Below are positions 26,985 to 60,000 of a stretch of 64,000 nucleotides of DNA, one piece after another. A program made the position numbers and the translations under genes. Location of the stretch: NCBI RefSeq assembly GCF_020382885.2, contig NC_058496.1:11265501-11329500 (forward strand), in the 5' to 3' direction. The stretch's first letter is position 1. Each line of letters starts with the position of its first letter. Origin of the DNA: Scatophagus argus (taxonomy: Eukaryota; Chordata; Actinopteri; Scatophagidae). The notes under the pieces are model-generated. The model searched no databases. It saw only the letters and a program-made list of their open reading frames with translations, and was not told where the DNA came from.

Positions 26985-28495
26985 TGTTTATTTCTCATTA
27001 CCAGATTTGTTTTGCATTAGAGATCACTGACAATATCATCAGTTCTTTTCACATTCCTCAAGACATTTTAGAATTGTAATTGTTTAGAAATTGTTTTTTA
27101 CAGGTTAATCACCAGAAAGCCTAATACAATGCCAAAGCAAGTGCCAAGATAGCAACATTAAAAGTAAAAAAAAAAAAACAAAAGCAAAACAGATGCAAAT
27201 ACCAGAATAGGCTGCAACTGATTTAAATTCATTTCACTAACTATTGCAAGTGGCTACAGCAGGTTTTCTTTAATGAATAATCCATCCACCTGACTCTGTG
27301 TGGCATATCAAAATACTGATTAAACAGCATGATTAATACACACATGTGCCTTGGGTGTGACCACCATAAAAGGCCACTCTGTAATGTTCTATGCTGACTG
27401 CAGGAAGGTCCACCAGAGCTGTTGCCAGTGAACTGAATGTTCACTTCATGAACGTAACTTGTCTCCAACGCTGATCCTGAGACTTTGGCAGCACGTCCGA
27501 GTGGCCTTCGAACCAGGCCAGCTCAGACCCTCTACACGTGTCTTTGTCACCTGCAAGATCACCTGAGACCTGCCACCCAAACAGCTGATACATAAAAATT
27601 CACATCTGCCTATCATTTTTAATTTAGTTACAACTGAAAAATGATTTGCAGCTGTGTCAGTAGTTCATTGAGTCTCTTATATTTGTATAGCGCTGTCTTT
27701 AATAAGGCTGATTGTGTCTTTGACTCGTGAGGCAAAGTCTTTTCAGTCTCTCAATGCTGTATTTGCAGGCTACGTGTTTGTTGTGGATGACAATGTGACA
27801 TGTCCTAACACACCGTTTAACAGACTGAGTGCTCACTTAAGCACACTCAGTTCAGCTGAGCACTTCAGCACAATAAAGCTCCCAGCGGAGCAACTTCAAC
27901 TTTGTAGCTTGATCACTTCCTGCACATCATAAATGAAAAGTGTGGCTCTTAATTACATTCAAGAAATGTATTCATCTAATCATGCCCCCATCTATTAGCT
28001 ATGTCTCTGACAGACAAACCATTTCTGCTGAAACCTAAACCGTCTTCTTAGCGACATGTGATAAACTGGCATTGATCCTCATCTAACCTCAGAAATAACC
28101 CCTGACATTATAAAACATGTGGATGGGGCAATAACCTGTAACGCCTGACAAGTAATGTCTGGCTGACTAAGTGAACACATCCTTGCGGATATCCACTGGC
28201 AGCTCGTAATGACGGTAATCAGTGTGTTTATGAGTTCCTGCTCCGTGTGTCCCATTCAAGCCGTATAAAGATCAACCCTCTTCATTTCTTATCTCAACAT
28301 AACAGCTTCAACACATTTCACACTCGGTTCAAAAGCAGGTGCTGTTCTCAGTGAACAAAAGCCTCCTTTTCCTCAAGGATATTCAATCACCACATGATAT
28401 ATACTATCAGCACAACATGGTGCTCTTAATTATGAAGTATTTGTTTAATTAAAATCCAAAAATGCCTAAGGGCATCATTCTCAGTCTGATGTATT
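26985..28495. other. Intergenic DNA between convergent tmem252 and pgm5
   Basis: About 1.5 kb of AT-rich sequence with an A12 run near 27167. No gene, repeat family or clear structure was recognised. Confidence 0.6.
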
Positions 28496-28559
28496 TTTAT
28501 TTGTCCCCATTAGACCTGTCCGATTCAATTAAAGAAGGCAAGTGCTACACACAAAAAAG

Positions 28560-28565
28560 TTTATT
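28560..28565 (-). terminator. pgm5: Possible distal polyadenylation signal of pgm5
   Basis: TTTATT on the + strand is AATAAA on the - strand, 831 bases past the pgm5 stop. A nearer copy is at 28860-28865 (531 bases past the stop) and another is at 28496-28501. Which one is used cannot be told from sequence. Confidence 0.4.
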
Positions 28566-28859
28566 TAGTTTTAAAAAAAAAAAAAAGTAATAATATATTC
28601 AAATATGGTTACAGCCTACGCATTCCCAAAGGCCTAAACTGACAAGCTGAAGAAAAAGCCCAATCAGTAAACAATTCTAAATTATATATATATATTTTCA
28701 TCACCCACTACTCCTTTTGCTATTGTTGTTTTACATCTTGAATACTCTGTCCTTAAGTAGTAAACATGAGTCAAGATATGCATTAACATTGATTTCATAA
28801 TAGACATGAACTAATTGTAATTCAATCCACTGATATATTAGTTGTGATGCAAGGCCTGT

Positions 28860-28865
28860 TTTATT
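28860..28865 (-). terminator. pgm5: Possible proximal polyadenylation signal of pgm5
   Basis: A perfect AATAAA on the - strand, the first one encountered downstream of the pgm5 stop codon. Confidence 0.45.
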
Positions 28866-29395
28866 TCATATTCAAACAACAGTTGGATTATTTCTGAATG
28901 AAACTACTGGAAAGAAAACACTGTGACATATATGAGGGGACAGGCACAACATGAAAAGTGAACACAGCACTGTTATACAAAAACAGCTGGGTGAAGTAAA
29001 AATGACTTTCTAAGGCTCCCTTAGTAAGTCTTGATAAAAGCAAAGCCACAAACATTAACAGTCAGTCTGCACATTCATAATATGTTTGCTCTTTATAGTT
29101 TTCATCATTAATCCATGGTGAAAATTAAATAGCCTCCCTGTTTTTCTTACTTTCTGTAACAGATGATAGCGGTCAATAAACAACAGAGAAACCTGTGTGC
29201 AACATTAACTTTCTTCTTGGAAAGACAAAGCACCCTCGTTTTAGCTATTTCATTTCAAGGAATTAAAAAAAAAAAAAAAAATGAGAACGGAGCTTCAGAG
29301 TGGGGATTTCAAAAATGGCAGATAAGCATGGAAAATCTTTCCTCTGTGTGAGCAGGTAGATGCATGTGTGTGTGTGCCTGCGTTTTCCTGGCAGC

Positions 29396-52133
<22,738 letters not shown>

Positions 52134-53400
52134 TCTCCTCGTCGGGACCCAACGGGTGGACACACCGATCCAACAACCTGAAGTTTGTTTTAGAAGTTTG
52201 CTTTAGATGATGTCCGTCCAAAAGAGATTTTTTTAAAAAAAAAAGTTAAAGTGGCGAAATAAAACAGATGCCAAAAGATGGACCTTGATAAAGTGTAAAG
52301 CCCCAACGCAGGGATGAGCAGAAAGGAAACACCCAGACGAAAATGTTCTCGCCTCGGCACCTTAAGAGAGCTGCATCCCTCAGCAGCTGCTGAGCATTCA
52401 GCAAAACTCGCCTCTGCTGCTGGACAACTCCCTCTTTTTTCCTAATAAGCCTGAACAACTGACTACAAGAAAAAAAAAATTAGGGAGGGTCAGAATCTTC
52501 AAGGCCCACAATCAGCTGAGCCTCCGACCAAAAATAGACCTTTGACTGATGGCAGAGGAGGAATTGTGTCGGGACCGGGCTGCAACCGGACACTGCCTGT
52601 GTCTCTGCTGTGCGCACTGGCCGCTGTGAAGGCTCAAGCAGCGGCTTCATTAGCAGGACTTTATGAGAGGAAAGTGACAGCGAGCTGAGCAGAACTTTAC
52701 TTATTACTAGTAAAGTTGTTTTTTTTTTTTCTTTTTCATTTGTTTCAGGATCTTATATGTTCCGCATCATCTCGCTCTCCTCTGCCGTTTGTCTGCATCT
52801 ATTTTTAGTAGTTCTTTCAAGTGCAAAAATGAATGGAATCTGTGCCAGCGTAAATATTAATCCCCACAAAGTCGGGAAGGCCTTCACAAGAAACCAGCAT
52901 CGCGCGTCTGCTCCGATTAACATTTGGTAAACAGCGCGACCTTGAGGCGAGAAGCAAGAACTGAACTTTTCCTCAACACAAAGAGCGCTCAAGTTTTGAA
53001 ATAAATAAACGCATATTCTGTATTTTAAATTATTTTGTTGTTGTTGTAAATAAAACTATTCATCCTTTAAACTCTTAATTCTGAGAAATGGAATCGTAAT
53101 GGTTACGACAGGGACACGCTTCAATGCCTTTCTTACACAGAAGTATGTTGGGGTAAGGAAGAATAAACTGCGGAGGTTTAAACAGTTGAAAATCACACTC
53201 AAATTTATTTGATCAGTTTCGTCATTTCATCAGCGGGGGCCTCTGCAAGTTTAATTGAACAGCTGGCATCATCATTATTTTTGCTTGAAACGCTTCAAAT
53301 TGAAGCGTAATCGAATTTCGGCCTATTTCAACTCAAAGGTTTTTAGTTTGTTTTGGTTTTTGCGGCAAAAGTTATATTAAGAATAGACTCTAAACAGGAA
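52134..53400 (-). promoter_or_regulatory. pgm5: pgm5 5' UTR and upstream region
   Basis: DNA between the pgm5 start codon and the 3' end of foxd5. No strong TATA box is seen. Two CAGCTG E-boxes lie at about 52385 and 52513, a near-CArG sequence CCAAAAATAG at 52528-52537 (last pair AG, not GG), and a perfect MEF2 consensus CTATTTTTAG at 52799-52808. These are muscle-type motifs and pgm5 is muscle-expressed in mammals, but each is short enough to occur by chance. The transcription start was not located. Confidence 0.35.
52799..52808. promoter_or_regulatory. MEF2 consensus site CTATTTTTAG upstream of pgm5
   Basis: A perfect match to YTAWWWWTAR, about 670 bases upstream of the pgm5 start codon. 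Function is inferred from the muscle expression of mammalian PGM5. Confidence 0.35.
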
Positions 53401-53443
53401 ATTACTAGACCAAATAAAGAGATTTAAATGTCAGATATTTTCA

Positions 53444-53449
53444 TTTATT
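53444..53449 (-). terminator. foxd5: Polyadenylation signal of foxd5
   Basis: AATAAA on the - strand, 242 bases past the stop codon. A second copy is at 53204-53209. Confidence 0.55.
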
Positions 53450-53690
53450 TTGACACGTTAATTAAGAACAAAAACACATTCATCAACGAGGGTTTCCACT
53501 GCAGCAACTTCCACAAATATATTAGCACTCATCTTATTTACATTGGTTTCTTTAAAGACATTCCTTTTGACTGTCAACGCACATAAATATCATGCAATTA
53601 AAACATTTCTTTAAGAAATGAGCTACAAAAACGTGTCTTCACATAGCATCGAACATTTAGACACTGAGAGGTTTCACACGACAAAAGCCT

Positions 53691-54758
53691 TCAGCAGGGA
53701 GGGTAAGAGAGTCTGAGATGCTCATTTATTAAAGGAGCAGTGCTCAGCATGGCAGGAGGGCAGAATGGAGTCCTGGGAGCCTGCAGGATCGTCGGAACCA
53801 GACAGGCAGCAGGGCCCGACATGAGATGACTGTACCCAAGAGCGCTGTGACGGTTCTGCTGTGGATTTGGGTTCTGTGGATTGACGGGAGTGGGTTTGCT
53901 CATGATGCTGTCGATGCTGAAAGAGCACTTTCTCTGCGGGCCAGGCTTTGGCTCAGGGGCTTCTGCTGCGCAAAGCTGCGCCCTGAAGTCTTTAGGCCCA
54001 CTGCACTTCCCGTGAGTGTTCAGAGTCTGAGGTAAGAGGTGATAGGAAGAGGGGGGCATCATGATGTTCTCCTGCAGGGGCATGTACCGGATAGGAGCAG
54101 CGTGTGGGGGGCTTACCTGGCCCTGTACGCAATACGGTTGCCCGTATGGCCGGTAGCAGTTCAAGTTGGAATAAAACATAAGTCCGTCTTTGCTGAGCTC
54201 GGGGTGGTTTCGCTTGAAGCGCTTCCTTCGCCGAAGAAAGCTGCCGTTGTCGAACATGTCTTCTGAAGCAGGGTCCAGAGACCAGTAGTTACCTTTTCCC
54301 GGGTTTCCGGGTTCCCTCGGGATCTTGATGAAACAGTCGTTTAGAGAGAGGTTGTGCCTGATGGAGTTCTGCCAAGCGGGGAACTTGTCTCTGTAGTAGG
54401 GAAACTTGTTGCTGATGAAGTCACAGATGCCACTCAGCGTCAGCTTCTTCATCGGGCTCTGCAGGATGGCCATGGTGATGAGGGCAATGTAGGAGTAGGG
54501 AGGCTTCACCGAGCTGTTCTGGGCTTTCCTGGACGGCGGTGCGTCTGCGCAGAAACTGTTCTCGCTTTCCCCCGAGGAGTCCGGCTCTGACGAGTCAAAT
54601 TCAGCGCCAGATTCTGCCGAGGAGCCGGGGTCCGTGGAGCACTCATTTCTGTATAAACGCCCGTGGGTAGGCTCATCCTCGCCCACTATGTCAATCTCAT
54701 CCTCGTCTAGAGGCAAAGCTGCGTGTTGTGAAGCTTCAAATTCACTGGAGAGAGTCAT
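53691..54758 (-). CDS. foxd5: Forkhead box D5 / FOXD4-like transcription factor (single exon, 355 aa)
   Basis: Intronless, as is usual for FoxD genes. The N-terminus [10 protein letters not shown] leads into an acidic stretch [12 protein letters not shown] (19-30) and a Ser/Glu-rich region. The forkhead domain runs from about residue 84 ([15 protein letters not shown]) through the recognition helix [13 protein letters not shown] to the basic wing [10 protein letters not shown] (ending at about 183). A Groucho-binding eh1-type motif FSIDSIM sits at 280-286. The acidic N-terminal patch with a C-terminal eh1 motif matches FoxD5/FoxD4L1, where the patch activates and eh1 represses targets in early neural ectoderm (known from Xenopus). 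The location between zng1 and pgm5 mirrors human FOXD4 and supports orthology over foxd1, foxd2 or foxd3. DNA binding in the nucleus is expected. The coding region is GC-rich against AT-rich flanks. Confidence 0.92.
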   Translation of the reverse strand: MTLSSEFEASQHAALPLDEDEIDIVGEDEPTHGRLYRNECSTDPGSSAESGAEFDSSEPDSSGESENSFCADAPPSRKAQNSSVKPPYSYIALITMAILQSPMKKLTLSGICDFISNKFPYYRDKFPAWQNSIRHNLSLNDCFIKIPREPGNPGKGNYWSLDPASEDMFDNGSFLRRRKRFKRNHPELSKDGLMFYSNLNCYRPYGQPYCVQGQVSPPHAAPIRYMPLQENIMMPPSSYHLLPQTLNTHGKCSGPKDFRAQLCAAEAPEPKPGPQRKCSFSIDSIMSKPTPVNPQNPNPQQNRHSALGYSHLMSGPAACLVPTILQAPRTPFCPPAMLSTAPLINEHLRLSYPPC

Positions 54759-54883
54759 CTTCGCACGCAGAGTGTTCCAAAACGCTGTGCGTAAAAATCA
54801 AAAGGCTCTTATTCATGCGTAAAAGGTCTGGTTCCTCTCAAACCCTGTAAACCATCTGTTTGCTGTAGTAATGAAAGCTGAGG

Positions 54884-54890
54884 CTTTATA
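54884..54890 (-). promoter_or_regulatory. foxd5: TATA box of foxd5
   Basis: TATAAAG on the - strand, 126 bases upstream of the ATG. This would place transcription start near 54860 with a leader of about 100 bases. A CAGGTG E-box lies further upstream near 54990. Confidence 0.5.
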
Positions 54891-54899
54891 CTGTACGCT

Positions 54900-56700
54900 G
54901 AGAGCCTGCTGCCCTGAAGGCCAGTCCCATTAACCCTCTGGACCTATCAGAGTAGGCCCTCACCGCGGGGAGCCAGAGAAGGGAAGCGCACAGGTGGGGG
55001 GATTTGGGGAGTCCTGTAGTGCGCACAGACTATTCAGCCAAAGAAAACCCAATTTCTCGACGGCAGTTTGTGCACTTGGCAAAAAATGTATGCATTTCGT
55101 TTAAGTTGTCAGACGGTTGGAGTGAATCTTCAAGATTCAGAATCTTCAAAGTAGTAAATGTAAGACTGAAAACGAACTGCTTCAGATCTTACGCATCTTC
55201 GTATTAAGACAGTCATTAGTGAGTACGAGTTAAAAACAAGACTACAATTAATACAGCGCCATTTCAGGTCAACACTTTTTGCGCTCCTGCAGCAGAAGCA
55301 TATACGTGAGCCTGATGTCATCCTCCTGCATCAGAAATGCGGACGTTACCAAAATGAATTTCTATGTGGCTGAATCATGTTCAATCTTGACATTTTAATC
55401 ATTTGATATTACAAATCGTACAGCTACACAGCAGGAGATGGTGTGTTCTTGGGAACTTTAACACCACGCCTAGCTCGTGATAAGAAACAAAGTGTTTCCC
55501 TCTTCAAACCCCCGCAGGTTCGTTTAGTTTGCCACCTCTGGATGCCCGTGGGTGGTGTGACCATGAAAATGGCCGTGGTGGGGCTTCCCGCAGGCTGCAG
55601 AGAAAAGAGGTAATAGTCGCCTTAACGAGGCCATCAGCATCAGAATTGAGTAGGAAACGGCTCAGCTGCACAGAGAGGCCTGGGCTGCAGGGCTCAGGTC
55701 GGCTTTACGACCGGGATGAATGAGCAGAGCAATCCTCAAAGCAAACCGGTCCAACAGCGGATATGTGATAAATCCGTGCTGCTAAACTATCTCCATTGCA
55801 AATGACCAAGGTGGGAAAACTCCACCTACTTCGTCACCTGACTGTCCCTACCGTGTGACTGCCTGAGTGGGTGAGAGATGGTTCTCACATGACTTCCAAT
55901 AAAGGCTCACGTAACAGATATCAGAAAATAAAATGGCTGTAATTTGTCAACTGTTACAAGTTCAAACTTACTGAAGCGACACGTACGGAGTGATGACACC
56001 TCACACAGCAGCAACAAGTTCAACATTTACTCATAAATGAAATCCTCAGTTAAACTGCTGTGGGATAACTGAGATAAACCACATTGTTGCACATGGTTGC
56101 TGTTTTTATTTTTTGCAGTATTTTGAAACAAGGCAAACTAGATGGCAGGTAATAAGATGACTGAAGATTTTTAATTTAAAGTAAACCATCACATTTTCAT
56201 CAGGAATAAGTAAAAACAGTTTCCTATTTCAGATTAAATAAAATTAGTAACAACAATACAGTGAAGGTACCACCCAGACATTTAGACGATGGATCTGTTA
56301 AATAATAAAATAATTTAGTTTTGCATGGCATAAATGCCAGTTATTATGGCCTTTTTAAGTTGATGTTAGTAGTAAAACATTACTTTAGCTACAATACTTG
56401 AAATATCAGACTTACGAAACAAACAGTCTGCTATAATCACAGTAGCTGACTGGATGCAAAAGTTACTAAGTCTTTGTATGTGTTTCGTAACAATAAGAGC
56501 TAAGATGTTAATGCTCTTGGAGGCATTTATCACACATTGTTGAGTATTATAGTGAACTTACCACTTCGACACAAAGGCACTTTGTCTCTCTTGTTATGTT
56601 AATAGTCTGCCGTTGTCAGCTCGAAATAGCCATTTTTAGTGATGGTTAAAAACATTATTTTCTTTAGGTATATCAGAACAGTCACAGATGTTCAGGAAAA
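54900..56700. other. Intergenic DNA between foxd5 and zng1
   Basis: About 1.8 kb. The part from 55520 to 55910 is GC-richer and complex, with ATTGCAAAT at 55795-55803 (one mismatch to the octamer ATGCAAAT, reverse strand ATTTGCAAT). The rest is AT-rich with no structure seen. An enhancer role for foxd5 is possible but unproven. Confidence 0.4.
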
Positions 56701-56708
56701 AAAAAAAC

Positions 56709-56714
56709 TTTATT
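56709..56714 (-). terminator. zng1: Polyadenylation signal of zng1
   Basis: AATAAA on the - strand, 382 bases past the zng1 stop, with a T-rich stretch downstream (the + strand A run at 56698-56707). Confidence 0.6.
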
Positions 56715-57095
56715 TTGAATAATTAAAAAAACAAAAACCCAGGATGTTAAAAGCCAGAAACATGAGTGAAGTTATTTCATTTACAAAGTACCACACTTGA
56801 TACGGTATTTGCAACTTCCAACACAACTTGGGTTCACAACTTTCAAAAATTGCAGATTCTCCTCTTTGTAAAAAATACAATTTACTGATTAAACCTCTGG
56901 CCCTTTGGAGCTTCTTTTTGTGTGTGTGTGTGTGCGGCGTGCACATTTTAGGGGCCATTACTGTGATCTTAACCATCTTCTGATGTGACTTATGTTCTTG
57001 TAGGAAAGGAGTGAAGTCCCAGATTCATGGATGACCAAAGTCACAGATTCTGATCCAGAATCAAAAGTTTTTTAGTGCACAGAGGAGAGAAGAAC

Positions 57096-60000
57096 TTACA
57101 ACAACTTCCTCTCTGCTCCTTTCACCACTCTAGAGATGAACTGTTCCTGCAGAATGTCCCTGTCCAGGTTCCTACCTGCAGAACGGAACGGAGGCATACG
57201 TGAGCTTACGATGGGCGACTTTGGTTCTCAAGGTCAGCCATTCCTACAGTAACAGGGGCCTGTTTCTTGTTATTTTTAAGTTTTGTTAGTTGTGTTGAGC
57301 TGCCAATTTCCAGAGAATCTCCCTTGAAAGAAAAGCTCAACTGAGACTCAAGGAAATATTCAGTTGTTATTCACTTATAAATGCTCCATGTTGTTTCATT
57401 GGATGCTTGCATGTTGACAAATTTCACATTTTTGCAGGTTCAGTTCACATGCTGTGCAATGAGTAACAGACTCATAGGAAAAGAGTATCTATTTTCCAGA
57501 TAATTTGTATTAAATTACCTACTAGTTTCTGGGAACATATTTAGGAAATTGTGGACTTGTTAAATAAGGCGTTACTCAAAATTATGAAGCAGTTTTACAG
57601 CCAAGAACTACTTGCTAGAATCAGAAAACTGCTGAACTGTAAATTTGTCAATAAAGGTTTTGTACTACCTCCATTAGCACATACAAAACAATAGAAGATT
57701 GTTAAAAATATCAAATTTCATCACTTTTATGCAGTTCAATGAGTTCTGTGTGTGTGTGTAAGACTTGTGTAAAGAGCCATATATGAAAGGCGTGAGTGTG
57801 TGTGTGTGTGTGTGTGTGTCTTCACCTATAAAGACCAGTCGGTTGATCCGCAGGTTCTCCTCCCAAAACTGTGGTGTCTCATTCAGCTCATACAGCTCAT
57901 GGACCCCCTGCAGCATCACTTGGTGGGCTTTACCTGCAATTGATACTATGCCCTGGAAACACAAAAAGAAAAACAAACGTCAAGTCACAAGTCACGAGTA
58001 ACACATTAGCCACGACTGAATGAAGAGTCTGGAACCGAATAATACAGATGATAAAGTGGCATTTATTGATCACAGTTTCCACTGGGGTGACTATTGTGCT
58101 TTACTGTACCTTTAACCGGATGACAGTCATAGGTTGCCCTTCTTTGTTTTTGAACATCTTCTCCCATAGCAGATCCTGAAAACGGTCGAAAATGGGTGTT
58201 TACTTTACAAAGGACTATATTGTGTTAGGGCTAATTAGTAATGGCATCAGGGATACACCAACTGGAGGGTCTGAATGATGCAAAGTGAGTGTACCTGGAT
58301 GAAAACATTCAAGGCATCCTCTAGGAGATCTCCAACCACTTCAAACGTCACAGTTAAAATACTCTGTGGATGACATCAAATATAATATGGAGAAATTAAT
58401 GTCTACAGCAAATTAAACATTTTGTGCTTTCCAACATATTAAGATCAGTGAAATCCAGATAAAGAAATGAGATGTTAAGAAAACACGTTAAAGTTGTAAG
58501 CAGTTGTGACTGAAGTTATCAGATTACCTAGTAATAGCAATACCACAATATGTAAGTACTCCATTACAAGTCCTGCACTCAAAAGCACATATGTATCATC
58601 AGTAAAATGTACATTAAAACAGTCAAATTAACATATATGTATATCTTTACAGGAATATTATTCCTTAACATGCAAGCAACATTTCAATGTTGTCGAGGTG
58701 GAGATAATTTTAAGAAACTTTAGTGAAACTGTTGGATGGCTTATAACTGATATGTAGCGGAGTGGAACAACATAGTAGCGTAAAATGGAAACACTCACGC
58801 AAAGTACAAGTGCGTTTAAGTTACATTCCATCACGGCGCTTATGTTTGTGAGATGTTTTCAGGCTGACTTTTAGTTCACTGACAACACTTAATTTAAACA
58901 CATACTAACATCATTTCGACTCACTGAAACCAGAAAAGTCATTACGAAAGTTAAGCCATAGAAGTGTTTTTACACCCCGGCTGATGACTTTGTCAATGAC
59001 TGTGTCAAAAACCACAGCTCCACTCTGCACCTGAAACCTGGTTACCGCACCCCACTTTATCTGCCTACACCCCCTCCATTCCCTCCTCTCTCTCATACAC
59101 ACACTCTCTCTCTCCTCTCCATACTTCCTTACAGCATTAAAAGGGCACTTTGTAGATATTTGGGGGTTTTGTGTTGAAGTGTTAAAGTTACACACTTCCT
59201 TGTCATTTGGTATAACAACAGAAAAACAGCATTCTCATTTACATGAAAAGAGCAACATGGGGCAGAGGAGGAGGAGGAGGGGGAGAAAGGGGTAGGGTTT
59301 GAGGGAACGGTTGAGCTTCATGCGGGAAAGGGAACCTGAAGAAAACAGACAACAATGCCGTTATTTGCCCACACAAACAACCCTCATCTCTCCTCATCCT
59401 GTGATAAAAGTTGTATAAAGCACAACTGAAAACAACATGAGGCCTAATTGCTGCGAGAAGACATTTGGTCTGACGGAAACATCAAGAGAAGTGGTGCGAG
59501 ATTAATCCTGGGATAAATATTTTTAACAATTAACAATTCCGTTGAAAAGGACTGGACTTAATTGGTGCTTGAATGTTGAAAATAAGCTGTGTATCCCATT
59601 CAGATCTGATGCTCAGTTGCTCATTAAAAGGTCAAACACTGTCTGTATACTACATTTTATGACATCTGGTTTCATTTCAAACAACTGTAAAGCCATAACA
59701 CGTACCCAAGACTCTACTCAGTCTAGCCGAGTCTAGTGTCGAGTCTCCTGAAGCCTACAGGATGATTATACTGCAGTGTATGACTGAGACTGGGTCTATT
59801 TGTGGTGTAACAAGAAAACATCAAAAGCTTCAAGTTGACCTCAACACAAAATAAACCAAAGCGGGGAGGGAGTTTTCACTAGAGTGTCACAGCCCGGGGG
59901 AATGCAAAGCACAGCGTTAACCTGCAGGAAATGATGTGTTGAAAGAAATAAGCAAACAGATCAAGAAAAACTGGAAGGAAAGGCATGCAGGGCGAGTATA

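Noticed and set aside
27490..27540. tRNA-like string GTCCGAGTGGCCTTCGAACC
   Set aside because: It contains box-like words but the spacing is far too short and no cloverleaf can be drawn.
53826..54590. + strand open frames opposite foxd5
   Set aside because: Shadow frames of the foxd5 coding exon with no domains.
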